A DNA stretch of 64,000 bases from Terebella lapidaria. Its lineage: Eukaryota; Annelida; Polychaeta; Terebellida; Terebellidae. The stretch is from the NCBI GenBank assembly GCA_949152475.1, contig OX424563.1, positions 36,900,120 through 36,964,119 on the forward strand, in the 5' to 3' direction. The notes below the pieces were generated by a model. That model made no database searches. It was not told where the DNA came from and worked only from the letters and a program-made list of their open reading frames with translations. Both the position numbers and the translations under genes were made by a program. Below are positions 21,386-33,260 of this stretch, in pieces. The first letter of the stretch is position 1. Each line of letters starts with the position of its first letter.

Positions 21386-23612
21386 ACTTGACGAAATGTA
21401 AATTTCGTCAAGTATGTTGGTCAGTTGCGTTTGTCTGTTTGTTTGTTTGTTTGTGACCGCTCCACAGGTCACATTTTTTATCTTAGAATCATGAAAATAG
21501 GTCAGAAGATGTGCAATCCAATATGGATGGATGAGTTCATTTTTGGGAGGTCAAGGTCAAATATTGAGGTCAAGGTCACGCAAAACGATAAAAACACATA
21601 AATGGCCATAACTCCGGTTCTAATTGTCCTAGAGACTTCAAACCAAGTTCATATTGTACATAAACTCGAGTTCTATCTTTTGTGACCTTGACCTTGGCAT
21701 TTGACCTTGACCTTGAGAAGTTCGCCTAAGGTGAATGTCAAGGTCAAATACGAAGGTCAGCGCACCATATCGAGTAGTATATCGTTGGAAAGGTCTTGAC
21801 CCCATGATTGCAGTGATACCTTATTTTCGGCGCTGCGACGTAAACTGACGTCACAATGACGTCATAAACGTCAAATTTCCGAAATTTCAAAAGGCTATAA
21901 CATCGTCAATACTGTATGGAATCTCTTCAAACTTGATATGCATATTGACAGCAATGACCTTTACGAATTTAGGTACAAAGGTCAAAGGTCAAGGTCAAGG
22001 TCATCGAAATCCTAGAAAAACACGTTTCCGGTAATAACATCCGTTTGATTTGTCGTAGGTTCATGAATTTTGAACCATATCCTTCAGAAGAGGTATTGTA
22101 ATCGAGTGTATATGTCAATTTCATGATTGACCTTGAACTTTGTCAGGAAAATAAGGTCATATGAGGAAAACTTCAAGGTCAAATTTTCAAACTAACTGAA
22201 ACATATCAAGTAGTATATCAAATGAAAGGTCTTGATTCCCTGGTACATACTTTCTCATCAGTTTTGAGATGTGACGTTTATTGACGTCACAGTGACGTCA
22301 TAAACGTAAATTTTTTGAAATTTCAAACGGTCATAGTGTCCACAAATCTTGTTTGATTCTAATCAAATTATACGGGTATAATATATGTCTTCATGCACAG
22401 GCAATGCACAATTTTCGTGACTCAGGGTCAAAAATCAAGGTCAAGGTCACGCAAAATGTTAAAAACACATAAGTGGCCATAACGCCGGTTCTATTTGTTA
22501 TAGAGACTTCAAACCAAGTTCATATTGTAGATAAACTCGAGTCCTATCTTCTGTGACCTTGACCTTGGCATTTGACCTTGACCTTGAGAAGTTCGCCATG
22601 AGGTGAATGTCAAGGTCAAGTACGAAAGTCAGCGCACCATATTGAGTAGTATATCGTTGGAAAGGTTTTGAGCCCCTGATTGCAGTGATACCCTATTTTC
22701 GGCGCTGCGACGTACACTGACGTCACAATGACGTCATAAACGTCAAATTATCGAAATTTCAAAAGGCCATAACAGCGTCAATAATGTATGGAATACCTTG
22801 AAACTTGACATGCATATTAATAGCATTGACCTTTACGAATTGAAATACAAAGGTCAAAGGTCAAGGTCAAGGTCATCGAAATCCCAGAAAAACACCTTTT
22901 CGGTTATAACATCTGTTTGAATCGTTGTAGTCTCATAAGATTTGAACCATATCATTCAGAAGAGGTATAGCAATCAGACTTATATGTCAATTCCATGATT
23001 AACCTTGAACTTGATCGGAAAAATGAGGTCACATGAGCAAAACTTCAAGGTCAAATTTTCAAACTAACTAAAAGCTATCAAGTAATATATCAAATGGAAG
23101 GCCTTGAACCCATGATAAATAGTTTCCCATCAGTTTTCAAATGTGACGTTTATTGACGTCACAGTGACCTCATGTACGTAAATTTTTCGAAATTTCGAAG
23201 AGCCACAGTGTCCGGAATTCTTGTTCGATTCTGATGGAATTGTTCAAATATAATTTATATCTTCATGCACGGGCAATGCACAATTTTCGTGACCCAAGGT
23301 CAAGGGTCAAGGTCAAGGTCGAAGAAAAGGTCAAAATCACAAAAATTGCCATAACTTCGGAACTATTCGTCATAGGATGTTCAAACTGGGACCATATTGT
23401 AGCATATCAAAAGGTCTTTGTCCGCTGACCTTGAATGTGCACTTTGACCTTGACCTTGAAAAGTTTGCCCAACGTAAAAATTTCATGAAAAAAGTATCTT
23501 TCTTCAAATGTTGAGGAGTTGTTCAGTAAATCTTTTCAATGTGTAAATTATGAGTAAATGTTTTAAATGTAAACAAATGTTTAGTCATTTCGTCAAGTGT
23601 TGGCCTATGGCC
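21386..23612 (-). mobile_element. family F element 2 (AGGTCA-rich body)
   Basis: 3' hairpin 21386-21413, GTTT tract 21430-21455, 5' terminus ACTTGACGAAAT/GGCCATAGGCC at 23587-23612. The body is two ~872-bp units, each with a perfect AGGTCAAAGGTCA (21979-21991 and 22851-22863) plus many TCAAGGTCA words and TGACGTCA sites. It is a close relative of 26465-28727. The +strand frames of about 60-70 codons here recur with the repeats and are not genes. Confidence 0.7.
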
Positions 23613-23619
23613 GATTTTT

Positions 23620-26448
23620 ACTTGGCGAAATCTTCGATTTTCGCCAAGTATGTTGGTCACTCGCGGATGTTTGTCTGTTTGTTTGTATGTTTGTATGTCT
23701 GTGTGCGCTCTAGCGGCCACAGTTTTAACGCTAACTTCTCGAAACTTTTTCTATGGAAAGATATTCGCCCAAGGACGGAACCGCACGTTTTTGAAAAAAA
23801 TCGGTCCATTGATGACGTCACCAAAAATCATTGAAAAATCGAAAAATCCCTATCTCTCATCATTGGCGAATTTTAAGAAATTCGCACAGCAGTCAAATTT
23901 TAACCGATTGTTCTGAAATTTGGTACACTGATATATGTTCATATTATCCATCAAACAACAAAGTTATACGTAGATCGGTTGAACGTCAATGACGTCATGA
24001 CGTAAAATGTCAATTTTTTAAATGGGACCATATATCGGAAAGTATTTGTCGTAGAGAGAAGCGGATTGCACCAATAAAAAGCTCGTTGAATTTTGGTTCA
24101 GGAGGGTACTGTCCGATACGTTTCCGCCCTGATAGATTTTCCGCTATGACGTCATAAACGTAAGGCCTGTCATAAATTTTTTTCGACTTTTCAGCAAACT
24201 TTCAAATATCCACAGTGCACTCAAATTTGAAGGTATTGAACTGTAATTATTAGAACCTATGTGAAATATTAATATACAGCCATATACCAAGTTTCAACGC
24301 GCTACGTCCAACGTCAATGACGTCATGACGTAAAACGTCAATTTTCAAAATGGGGTTATATATCTGAAAGTATTCGTCGCACAGAGAAGCGGATTGCACC
24401 ACTCGAAAGCTCGTTGAATTCTGGTTTAGGAGGGTACTGTCCGATACGTTTCCGCCCTGATAGATTTTCCGCTATGACGACATTAACGTAAGGCCTGTCA
24501 TAAAATTTGTTCGACTTTTCAGCAAACTTTCAAATATCCACAGTGCACTCAAATTTAAAGGTATTCAACTGTAATTATTAGAACCTATGTGAAATATTAA
24601 TATACAGCCATATATCAAGTTTCAACGCGCTACGTGCAACGTCAATGACGTCATGTAGTAAAACGTCAATTTTCATAATGGAGCTATATATCGATAGGTA
24701 TTTGTCGTACAGAAAAGCGGATTGCACCATTGGAAAGCTCGTTGAATTCTGGTTTAGAAGGGTACTGTCCGATACTTTTCCGCTATGATAGATTTTCCGC
24801 TATGACGTCATAAACGTAAGGCCTCTCATAAAAGTTTTTCGGCTTTTCAGCAAACTTTCAAACAACCACAGTGCACTCAATTTTGAAGGCAATAGACTGT
24901 AATCATGAGAACGTATGTGGAACTTTATTACACAGCCATACACCGAGTTTCAACACGCTACGTGCAACGTCAATGACGTTATGACGTAAAACGTCAATTT
25001 TCAAAATGGAGCTATCTATCGAGAGGTATTTGTCGGACAGAAAAGCGGATTGCACCATTGGAAAGCTCGTTGAATTCTGGTTCAGGGGGGCACTGTCCGA
25101 TACGTTTCCGCCTCGATAGATTTTCCGCTATGACGTCATAAACGTAAGGCCTGTCATAAAATTTTTTTCGACTTTTCAGCAAACTTTCAAATATCCACAG
25201 TGCACTCAAATTTAAAGGTATTGAACTGTAATTATGAGAACCTATGTGAAATATTAATATACAGCCATATACCAAGTTTCAACGCGCTACGTTCAACGTC
25301 AATGACGTCATGACGTAAAACGTCAATTTTAAAAATGGGGTTATATATCTGAAAGTATTCGTCGCACAGAGAAGCGGATTGCACCACTCGAAAGCTCGTT
25401 GAATTCTGGTTTAGGAGGGTACTGTCCGATACGTTTCCGCCCTGATAGATTTTCCGCTGTGACGTCATAAACGTAAGGCCTGTCATAAAATTTGTTCGAC
25501 TTTTCAGCAAACTTTCAAATATACACAGTGCACTCAAATTTAAAGGTATTCAACTGTTATTATGAGAACCTATGTGAAATATCAATGTACAGCCATATAC
25601 CAAGATTCAACGCGCTACGTGCAACGTCAATGACGTCATGACGTAAAACGTCAATTTTCATAATGGAGCTATATATCGATAGGTATTTGTCGTACAGAAA
25701 AGCGGATTGCACCATTGGAAGGCTCGTTGAATTCTGGTTTAGAATGGTACTGTCCGATACTTTTCCGCCATGATAGATTTTCCGCTATGACGTCATAAAC
25801 GTAAGGCCTGTCATACAAGTTTTTCGGCTTTTCAGCAAACTTTCAAACAACCACAGTGCACTCAATTTTGAAGGCAATAGACTGTAATCATGAGAACGTA
25901 TGTGGAACTTCATTACACAGCCATACACCGAGTTTCAACACGCTACGAGAAACGTCAATGACGTCATGACGTAAAACGTCAATTTTCAAAATGGAGCTAT
26001 ATATCGAGAGGTATTTGTCGTACAGAAAAGCGGATTGCACCATTGGAAAGCTCGTTGAATTCTGGTTTAGGAGGGTACTGTCCAATACTTTTCCACTATG
26101 ATAGATTTTCCGCTATGACGTAATAAACGTAATGCCTGCCGTACCAATTTTTCGACTTTTCAGCAAACATTGAAACATCCACAGTGCACTCAAATTTGAA
26201 GTTATTAGACTGTAATTATGGGAACCTATATCGAATATTAATACCAAGCCATGTACAGAGTTTAAACACGTTACATTCAACAACAATGACGTCATGATGT
26301 CAAACGTCCATTTTCGAAATAGGATTGTATCTGGCTAAGTATTAATTCTTAATGAAATGGATTACACCCTCGGAAACCTGATTCAATTATGCTTAAAGTA
26401 GGCCACGCATGTAGAAAAAGATTTCGACAAGTTTGGCCTTTAGGCCAA
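23620..26448 (-). mobile_element. family H element
   Basis: The 3' hairpin ACTTGGCGAAAT / ATTTTCGCCAAGT is at 23620-23649, with a GTTTGTAT tract at 23669-23703. The body is about seven ~330-bp TGACGTCA units. The 5' terminus is TTGGCCTTTAGGCCAA (26433-26448) followed on the minus strand by ACTTGTCGAAAT (26421-26432), one base different from the hairpin arm. The next element starts 17 bases later. Confidence 0.65.
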
Positions 26449-26464
26449 TGGTATCTCGTTTGTT

Positions 26465-28727
26465 ACTTGACGAAATTAAATTTCGTCAAGTATGTTGGTC
26501 AGTCGCGTTTGTCTGTCTGTTTGTTTGTTTGTTTGTTTGTTTGTTTGTTTGTGTGTTTGTTTGTGTGTTAGCGCTCCACAGGTCACAATTTTGATCGTAG
26601 AATCATGCAAATAGGTCAGAAGATGTGCAATCAAATACAGATGGATGAGTTCATTTTTGGGAGGTCAAGGTCAAATATTGAGTTCAAGGTCACGCAAAAC
26701 GTCAAAAACACATAAATGGCCATAACTCCGGTTCTAATTGTCCTAGAGACATCAAACTAAGTTCATGTTGTAGATATACTTGAGTTCTATCTTCTGTGAC
26801 CTTGACATTGACATTTGACCTTGACCTTGAGAAGTTCGCCATAAGGTGAATGTCAAGGTCAAGTACGAATGTCAGCGCACCATATCGAGTAGTATATCGT
26901 TGGAAAGGTCTTGACCCCCTGATTCCAGTGATACCTTATTTTTGGCGCTGCGACGTAAACTGACGTCACAATGACGTCATAAACGTCAAATTTCCGAAAT
27001 TTCAAAAGGCCATAACATCGTTAATACTGTATGGAATCTCTTGAAACTTGATATGCATATTGACAGCAATGACCTCTACGAATTTAAGTACAAAGGTCAA
27101 AGGTCAAGGTCAAGGTCATCGAAATCCTAGAAAAACACGTTTCCGGTAATAAGATCCGTTTGAATTGTCGTAGGTTCATGAAATTTGAACCATATCATTC
27201 AGAAGAGGTATAGCAATCGGGCGTATATGTCAATTTCATGATTGACCTTGAACTTGGTCAGGAAAATAAGGTCATATGAGGAAAACTTCAAGGTCAAATT
27301 TTCAAACTAACTGAAACCTATCAAGTAGTATATCAAATGAAAGGTCTTGATTGCCTGGTACATAATGTCTCATCAGTTTTGAGATGTGACGTTTATTGAC
27401 GTCACAGTGACGTCATAAACGTTAATTTTCCGAAATTTCAAACGGTCGTAGTGTCCACAAATCTTGTTTGAATCTGATGAAATTACACATTTATAATATA
27501 TGTCTTCATGCACAGGCAATGCACAATTTTCGTGACTCAAGGTCAAAGATCAAGGTCAAGGTCACGCAAAATGTTAAAAACACATCAGTGGCCATAACTT
27601 CGGTTCTATTTGTTATAGAGACTTCAAACCAAGTTCATATTGTAGATAAACTCGAGTCCTATCTTCTGTGACCTTGGCCTTGGCATTTGATCTTGACCTT
27701 GAGAAGTTCGCCTAAGGTGAATGTCAAGGTCAAATACGAAGGTCATCGCACCATATCGATTAGTATATCGTTGGAAAGGTTTTGAGCCATTGATTGCAGT
27801 GATGCCCTATTTTCGGCGCTGCGACGTACACTGACGTCACAATGACGTCATAAACGTCAAAGTACCGAAATTTCAAAAGGCCATAACAGCGTCAATACTG
27901 TATGGAATACCTTGAAACTTGACATGCATATTAATAGCATTGACCTTTAAAAATTGAAATACAAAGGTCAAAGGTCAAGGTCAAGGTCATTGAAATCCCA
28001 GAAAAACACCCTTTCGGTTATAACATCTGTTTGAATCGTTGTAGTCTCATAAAATTTGAACCATATCATTCAGAAGAGGTATAGCAATCAGACTTATATG
28101 TCAATTCCATGATTAACCTTGAACTGGATCGGAAAAATGAGGTCACATGAGCAAAACTTCAAGGTCAAATTTTCAAACTAACTAAAAGGTATCAAGTAAT
28201 ATATCAAATGGAAGGCCTTGAACCCATGATAAATAGTTTCCCATCAGTTTTCAAATGTGACGTTTATTGACGTCACAGTGACCTCATGTACGTAAATTTT
28301 TCGAAATTTCGAAAAGCCACAGTGTCCGGAATTCTTGTTCGATTCTGATGGAATTGTTCAAGTATAATTTATATCTTCATGCACGGGCAATGCACAGTTT
28401 TCGTGACCCAAGGTCAAGGGTCAAGATCAAGGTCAAAGAAAAGGTCAAAATCACAGAAAATTGCCATAACTTCGGAACTATTCGTCATAGAAAGTTCAAA
28501 CTGGGACCATATTGTAGCATATCAAAAGGTCTTTGTCCGCTGACCTTGAATGTGCACTTTGACCTTGACCTTGAAAAGTTTGCCCAACGTAAAAATTTCA
28601 TGAAAAAAGTATCTTTCTTCAAATGTCGAGGAGTTGTTCAGTAAATCTTTTCAATGTGTAAATTATGGGTAAATGTTTTAAATGTAAACAAATGTTTAGT
28701 CATTTCGTCAAGTGTTGGCCTATGGCC
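26465..28727 (-). mobile_element. family F element 3 (AGGTCA-rich body)
   Basis: 3' hairpin 26465-26491, a long GTTT tract (26515-26568), 5' terminus at 28702-28727. It has two ~872-bp units, with AGGTCAAAGGTCA at 27094-27106 and 27965-27977. Order and spacing of its parts match element 2. Confidence 0.7.
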
Positions 28728-28734
28728 GATTTTA

Positions 28735-29418
28735 CTGCATGTCGATCAGATGAATATACAATGTATGTTTGTTTGTTAGCGCTCTAGAGGTCACAATTTT
28801 GATTCCAGAATCATGAAAACTGGTCGTAAGATGCACAGTTAACATATGACGGATGAGTTCACTTTTGGGAGGTCAAGGTCGAAAATTGAGGTCAAGGTCA
28901 ATGGAAAGGTCAAAATCGAATAATTGCAATAACTCCGCTCCTAATCAAGTCTAATTTTTTTAAGTATTATTGTAATTTTATTTGGTCCATTCCCTATCAT
29001 ATGATATATGTCCGATGGCCGTACGACCAAAACTGCCGATTTGCGACAGAGGTCGAAAATTCGGGGGTCAAGATTTTCGTTTTTGGGGATCCCAACGTTT
29101 TAGACTATGTTTTTTAACCAAGTTTCAATATCTTTTTTTTATGATTTGTACTCAGGAGTTGTGCCTCATCAATTCCAACAAAAGTTTGAAATTTCAGACC
29201 TCAAGGTCAAGAATTAAGGCCAAGGTCACGGTGAAAATGAAGCAACTCTCACGTCTAATGTCTAAAATTGTAGACTATACTGCTGGATGATGTTCAGGAG
29301 ATGGCTTAAATATCTCGATTTCTAATGCTAGGGGTTGTTCAGGAAATGATTTCAATGTGTAAATTTTGTGTACATGTTTAAATGTGTAAATTATTTCGTC
29401 AAGTGTTGGCCTATGGCC
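28735..29418 (-). mobile_element. truncated family F element
   Basis: A 5' terminus (29393-29418) with a short body and a GTTT remnant near 28768-28779. No 3' hairpin was found. TCAAGGTCA words are frequent. Confidence 0.5.
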
Positions 29419-29419
29419 G

Positions 29420-31076
29420 ATTTTTTGTTTGTTTGTTTGTTTGGTTGTGCGCCCTCTAGCGTCCACAATTCTTAATCAAACCCCTTCAAAGTTTGTCCGC
29501 ACAATCTGTAGGATACTGGGAACAAAACGTCCTATTTTGGTGTATCTAGATCAAAGGTCAAGGTCAAGGTCACGCAAAACGTCGAAAACACATAAGTGGT
29601 CATAACTTCGGTTTTAATGGTCCTAGAGACTTCAAATCAAGTTCATATTGTAGATAAACTCGAGTTCTATCTTATGTGACCTTGATCTCGACATTTGACC
29701 TTGACCTTGAGAAGTTCGCCTGAGGTCGAAGTCAAGGTCAAGTACGAAGGTCAGCGCAGCATATCGAGTAGTATATCGTTGGAAAGGTCTTGAGCCCCTG
29801 ATTCCAGTGATATCTTATTTTTGGCGCTGCGATGTAAACTGACGTCACAATGACGTCATAAACGTCAAATTTCCGAAATTTCAAAAGGCCATAACATCGT
29901 CAATACTGTTTGGAATCTCTTGATACTTGGTATGCATATTGACAGCATTGACCTCTACGAATTGAAGTACAAAGGTCAAATCTCAAGGTCAAGGTCATCG
30001 AAATCCTAGAAAAACACCTTTTCAGTAATAACATCTGCTTGAATAGTCGTAGGCTCATGAAATTTGAACCATATCATTCAGAAGAGGTATCCCAATCAGA
30101 TGTATATGTCAATTCGATGATTGACCTTGAACTTACTCGAAAAATGAGGTCACATTAGCAAAACTTCAAGGTCAAATTTTCAAACTAACTGAAACCTATC
30201 AAGTAGTATATCAAATGGAAGGTCTTGATTCCCTGATACATAGTATCTTATTAGTTTTGAGATGTGACGTTCATTGACCTCACAGTGACGTCATGAACGT
30301 CAATTTTTCGAAATTTCGAAAGGCCATAGTGTCCACAATTCTTGTTCGATTCCTACGGAATTATTCTAGCATAGTCTGTATCACCATACACAGACAATGC
30401 ACAATTTTCGTGACCAAAGGTCAAAGGTCGAGGTCAAGGTCAAGGAAAAGGTCAAAATCACATAAAAGCATATCTTCGGAACTAATGGTCGCAGAGAGTT
30501 CAAACTAAGACCATATTGTGGCATATCAAAAGGCCTTTCTTAGGTGACCTTGAATGTGACCTTTGACCTTGACCTTGAGAAGTTCGCCACAAGTCAATAT
30601 CAAGGTCAAGTACAAAGTCCAGTGCACCATACTGAATAGGATACCGTTGGAAAGGTCTCGGTCTCCTGATTATAGTGATGTCTTAATTTTGGCGCTATGA
30701 CGTTCAGTGATGTCACAATGACGACAGAAATGTCAATTATCTGAAATTTCAAAAGGTCCTAACATCAAAACTGGAGGGAATCTTTTTGATATTGATATGC
30801 ATATTAACAGCGTTGGCCTCTACGACATGATCCACATGGTCAAAGTCAAGGTCATCGAAATCCCAGAAAAACACATTACTGGTTATAACTTCTGCTCGAA
30901 TCATCGTAGGTTCATGAAATTTGAATCATATTCAGAACAGGCATGGCACTCATGCTTATATGTTAAATCCATGGAATCACATGAGTAAGTTTTTAAGGTC
31001 AAGTTTTCAAACTCATTGAAACCTGTCAAAAATCATGAGTATGCGTTCCGGCAAGTGGGTGCCCTAGGGGCTCTCG
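29420..31076 (-). mobile_element. AGGTCA-rich body ending in a family G 5' terminus
   Basis: Starts with a GTTT tract (29425-29445) and continues as ~872-bp-type repeat. The family G 5' end (ACTTGCCGGAA plus CCCTAGGGGC) is at 31046-31076. It may be the far end of the outer family G element whose hairpin is at 21324. Confidence 0.5.
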
Positions 31077-32400
31077 TTTGTTTGTTTGTCTGTCCGCGCG
31101 CATATCTCGAAGAGGAATGGTCCGATCGATCTAAAACTTATGGGAATGAAGCGGTATCGCCGTGGCTCGGTCCTCCTCAAATTTTGTACAAATCGGATAA
31201 AAACGGTTGCCATGGCAACGGAAAAAGTGAAAATCACATAATTGGCTCTAACTCCGGTTCTACTCGATATTATTTTTTCCACCTATTTTTGTATTTTTCT
31301 GTGGCAAATTCCCGATCGTATGGTGTACAGCCGATAGTCGTAAGACGAAAACTCTCTATTTTCGCCCGATGTCGAAAAATGGGGGGTCACGATTTCGTTA
31401 TTTTTTGCCAGCGACTTTTCAGTGCAAATGTCTGCGCTCATAACTCGAAGACATGCCGTCCGATCGATCTGAACCTTATAGGGCTAAAGCCTCATAGTAG
31501 TAGCTCGATCCCTATCAAATTTTGTCAAAATCGAATGAAATCGGTTGCCATGGCAACGGGAAAATGAAAATCACATAATTGGCTATAACTCCGGGTCTAC
31601 TTGATATTAATTTTTCCAACTATTTTTGTATTTATCTCTGACCATTTCCCAATCGTTTGGTGTACGACCGATGGTCGTAGGACGAAAACTCTCCATTATC
31701 GCCCGAGGTCGAAAAATGGAGGGTCACGATTTCGGTTATTTTTTGCCAGCGACTTTTCAGTGCAAATGTCTGCGCTCATAACTCAAAGGCAAACGGTCTG
31801 ATCGATTTGAAATTTATAGGGCTGGAGTGCTATGGTAGTGGCTCAGTCCCTTTCAAATTTTGCCAAAATCGGGTGAAAACGGTTGCCATGACAACGGAAA
31901 AAAGAAAATCACATAATTGGCTCTAACTCCGGTTCTACTTGATATTATTTTTTCCATTTTTTTTTGTATTTTTCTTTGGCCAATTCCCGATCGTTTGGTG
32001 TACGATTGATGGTCGTACGACGAAAAGTCTCCCATTATCGCCCGATGTCGAAAAATTAGGGGTCACGAATTCGGTTATATTTGGCCAGCGACGTTTCCGT
32101 TCAAATGTCTGCGCTCATAACTCAAAGGCAAACGGTCCGATCGATTTGAAACTTATAGGGCTAGAGTGCTATGGTAGTGGCTCAGTCCCTTTCAAACTTT
32201 GCCAAAATCGGGTGAAAACGGTTGCCATGGCAACAGAAAAAAGAAAATCACATAATTGGCTATAACTCCGGTTCTAATCAATATGAAATTTTCAACTTAT
32301 TTTTGTATTTTTCTTTGGCCAATTCCGAATCGTATGGCATACAACCGATGGTCTTAAGACCAAAGCTCTCAATTATCGCCTAATGTTAGTTACTAAATCT
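31077..32400 (+). repeat. ~338-bp tandem satellite with RFX X-box palindromes
   Basis: About four units. GTTGCCATGGCAAC or a one-base variant occurs at 31206, 31544, 31882 and 32221, spaced 338, 338 and 339. AAATGTCTGCGCTCATAACT recurs at about 31426, 31764 and 32103. A frame of 183 codons across it is a by-product of the repeat. Confidence 0.85.
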
Positions 32401-32429
32401 GAAGGGCGAGGGTCTGCAATCTCTGATTG

Positions 32430-32957
32430 TCTCGTTTCCTATATGTCCACAATTGATTCCTAGTCTCTAATCTCAATATTAAGTGAGATATTAGGCATAA
32501 TGTGTCCCATTACAAAGCATAGGAGAATTTAACATGGGAAAGTCCCATTTGGGCCGAGTTTGGACCAAAATGGCCCACTTCGAGCAATTCAAGCACAACG
32601 AAATTTATAGACATCATAGAAGTACATATGAGGAGTGTTATGTATCAAAAAGAAAAAAAGTTACTGAACAGATTTTGAGAAAATGGCCGCCAAAGTCCAA
32701 AATCAGGTATTTTTCGTTGAAAACGACCGCCATTTTGAAAAAAATGCGAAAATCAAAAAACTAAAAAAGACCTCCTTCTTGAATCATGTGAATTATTTTT
32801 GAGCATTTTTGTACAAAATTTCAGAAAAATTCGCCCGTAAACAAAAAAAGATAAAAATGTGGACGACGACGACGACGGACGACGACGAACGACGGACGAC
32901 AGACGACGGACGCAACGCCATGCCAATAGGTTATCGGACCATAGGTCCGGTAACCTA
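32430..32957 (+). mobile_element. family B 3' part with GAC microsatellite and hairpin
   Basis: Begins like the sequence at 40480-40570, then the 'AAAATGGCC' tail module, a GACGAC tract (32862-32912) and the family B hairpin (32927-32957, loop ATA). It is 5' truncated. Confidence 0.65.
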
Positions 32958-33260
32958 AAAAGAGTACTCGCCTGGTTGAGTTTGGGGACTTACATTTATG
33001 GCATGTTGGTCAACGTGTTCGAAGACACGGACGTCCATGTAGATTTGTTTCTTTACGTAGCGGGGTGGGCTGGGAGGGGGCATGGACTGAGGGTCCGCCG
33101 GCCTCATCACGAACGATCCTGGGGTGCTCATCTTGGCTCTTGGCTCTGCCACACAGGGGCGCTCTAACTACTGCAATGGGCGTGTCTGCTGTAACCATAG
33201 TAATGGGGGAAATATCAGTCGTGTCAGTAATAGCACAGTTAATCATGTTTGTACATACAT
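32958..33260. other. GC-richer single-copy stretch
   Basis: A locally GC-rich stretch between repeats. Frames on both strands run into the minisatellite and none has a recognisable domain. It could be ancient host sequence. Confidence 0.3.

Noticed and set aside
31016..31567. A 183-codon frame across the X-box satellite
   Set aside because: Neighbouring satellite units do not preserve it and no domain is visible.
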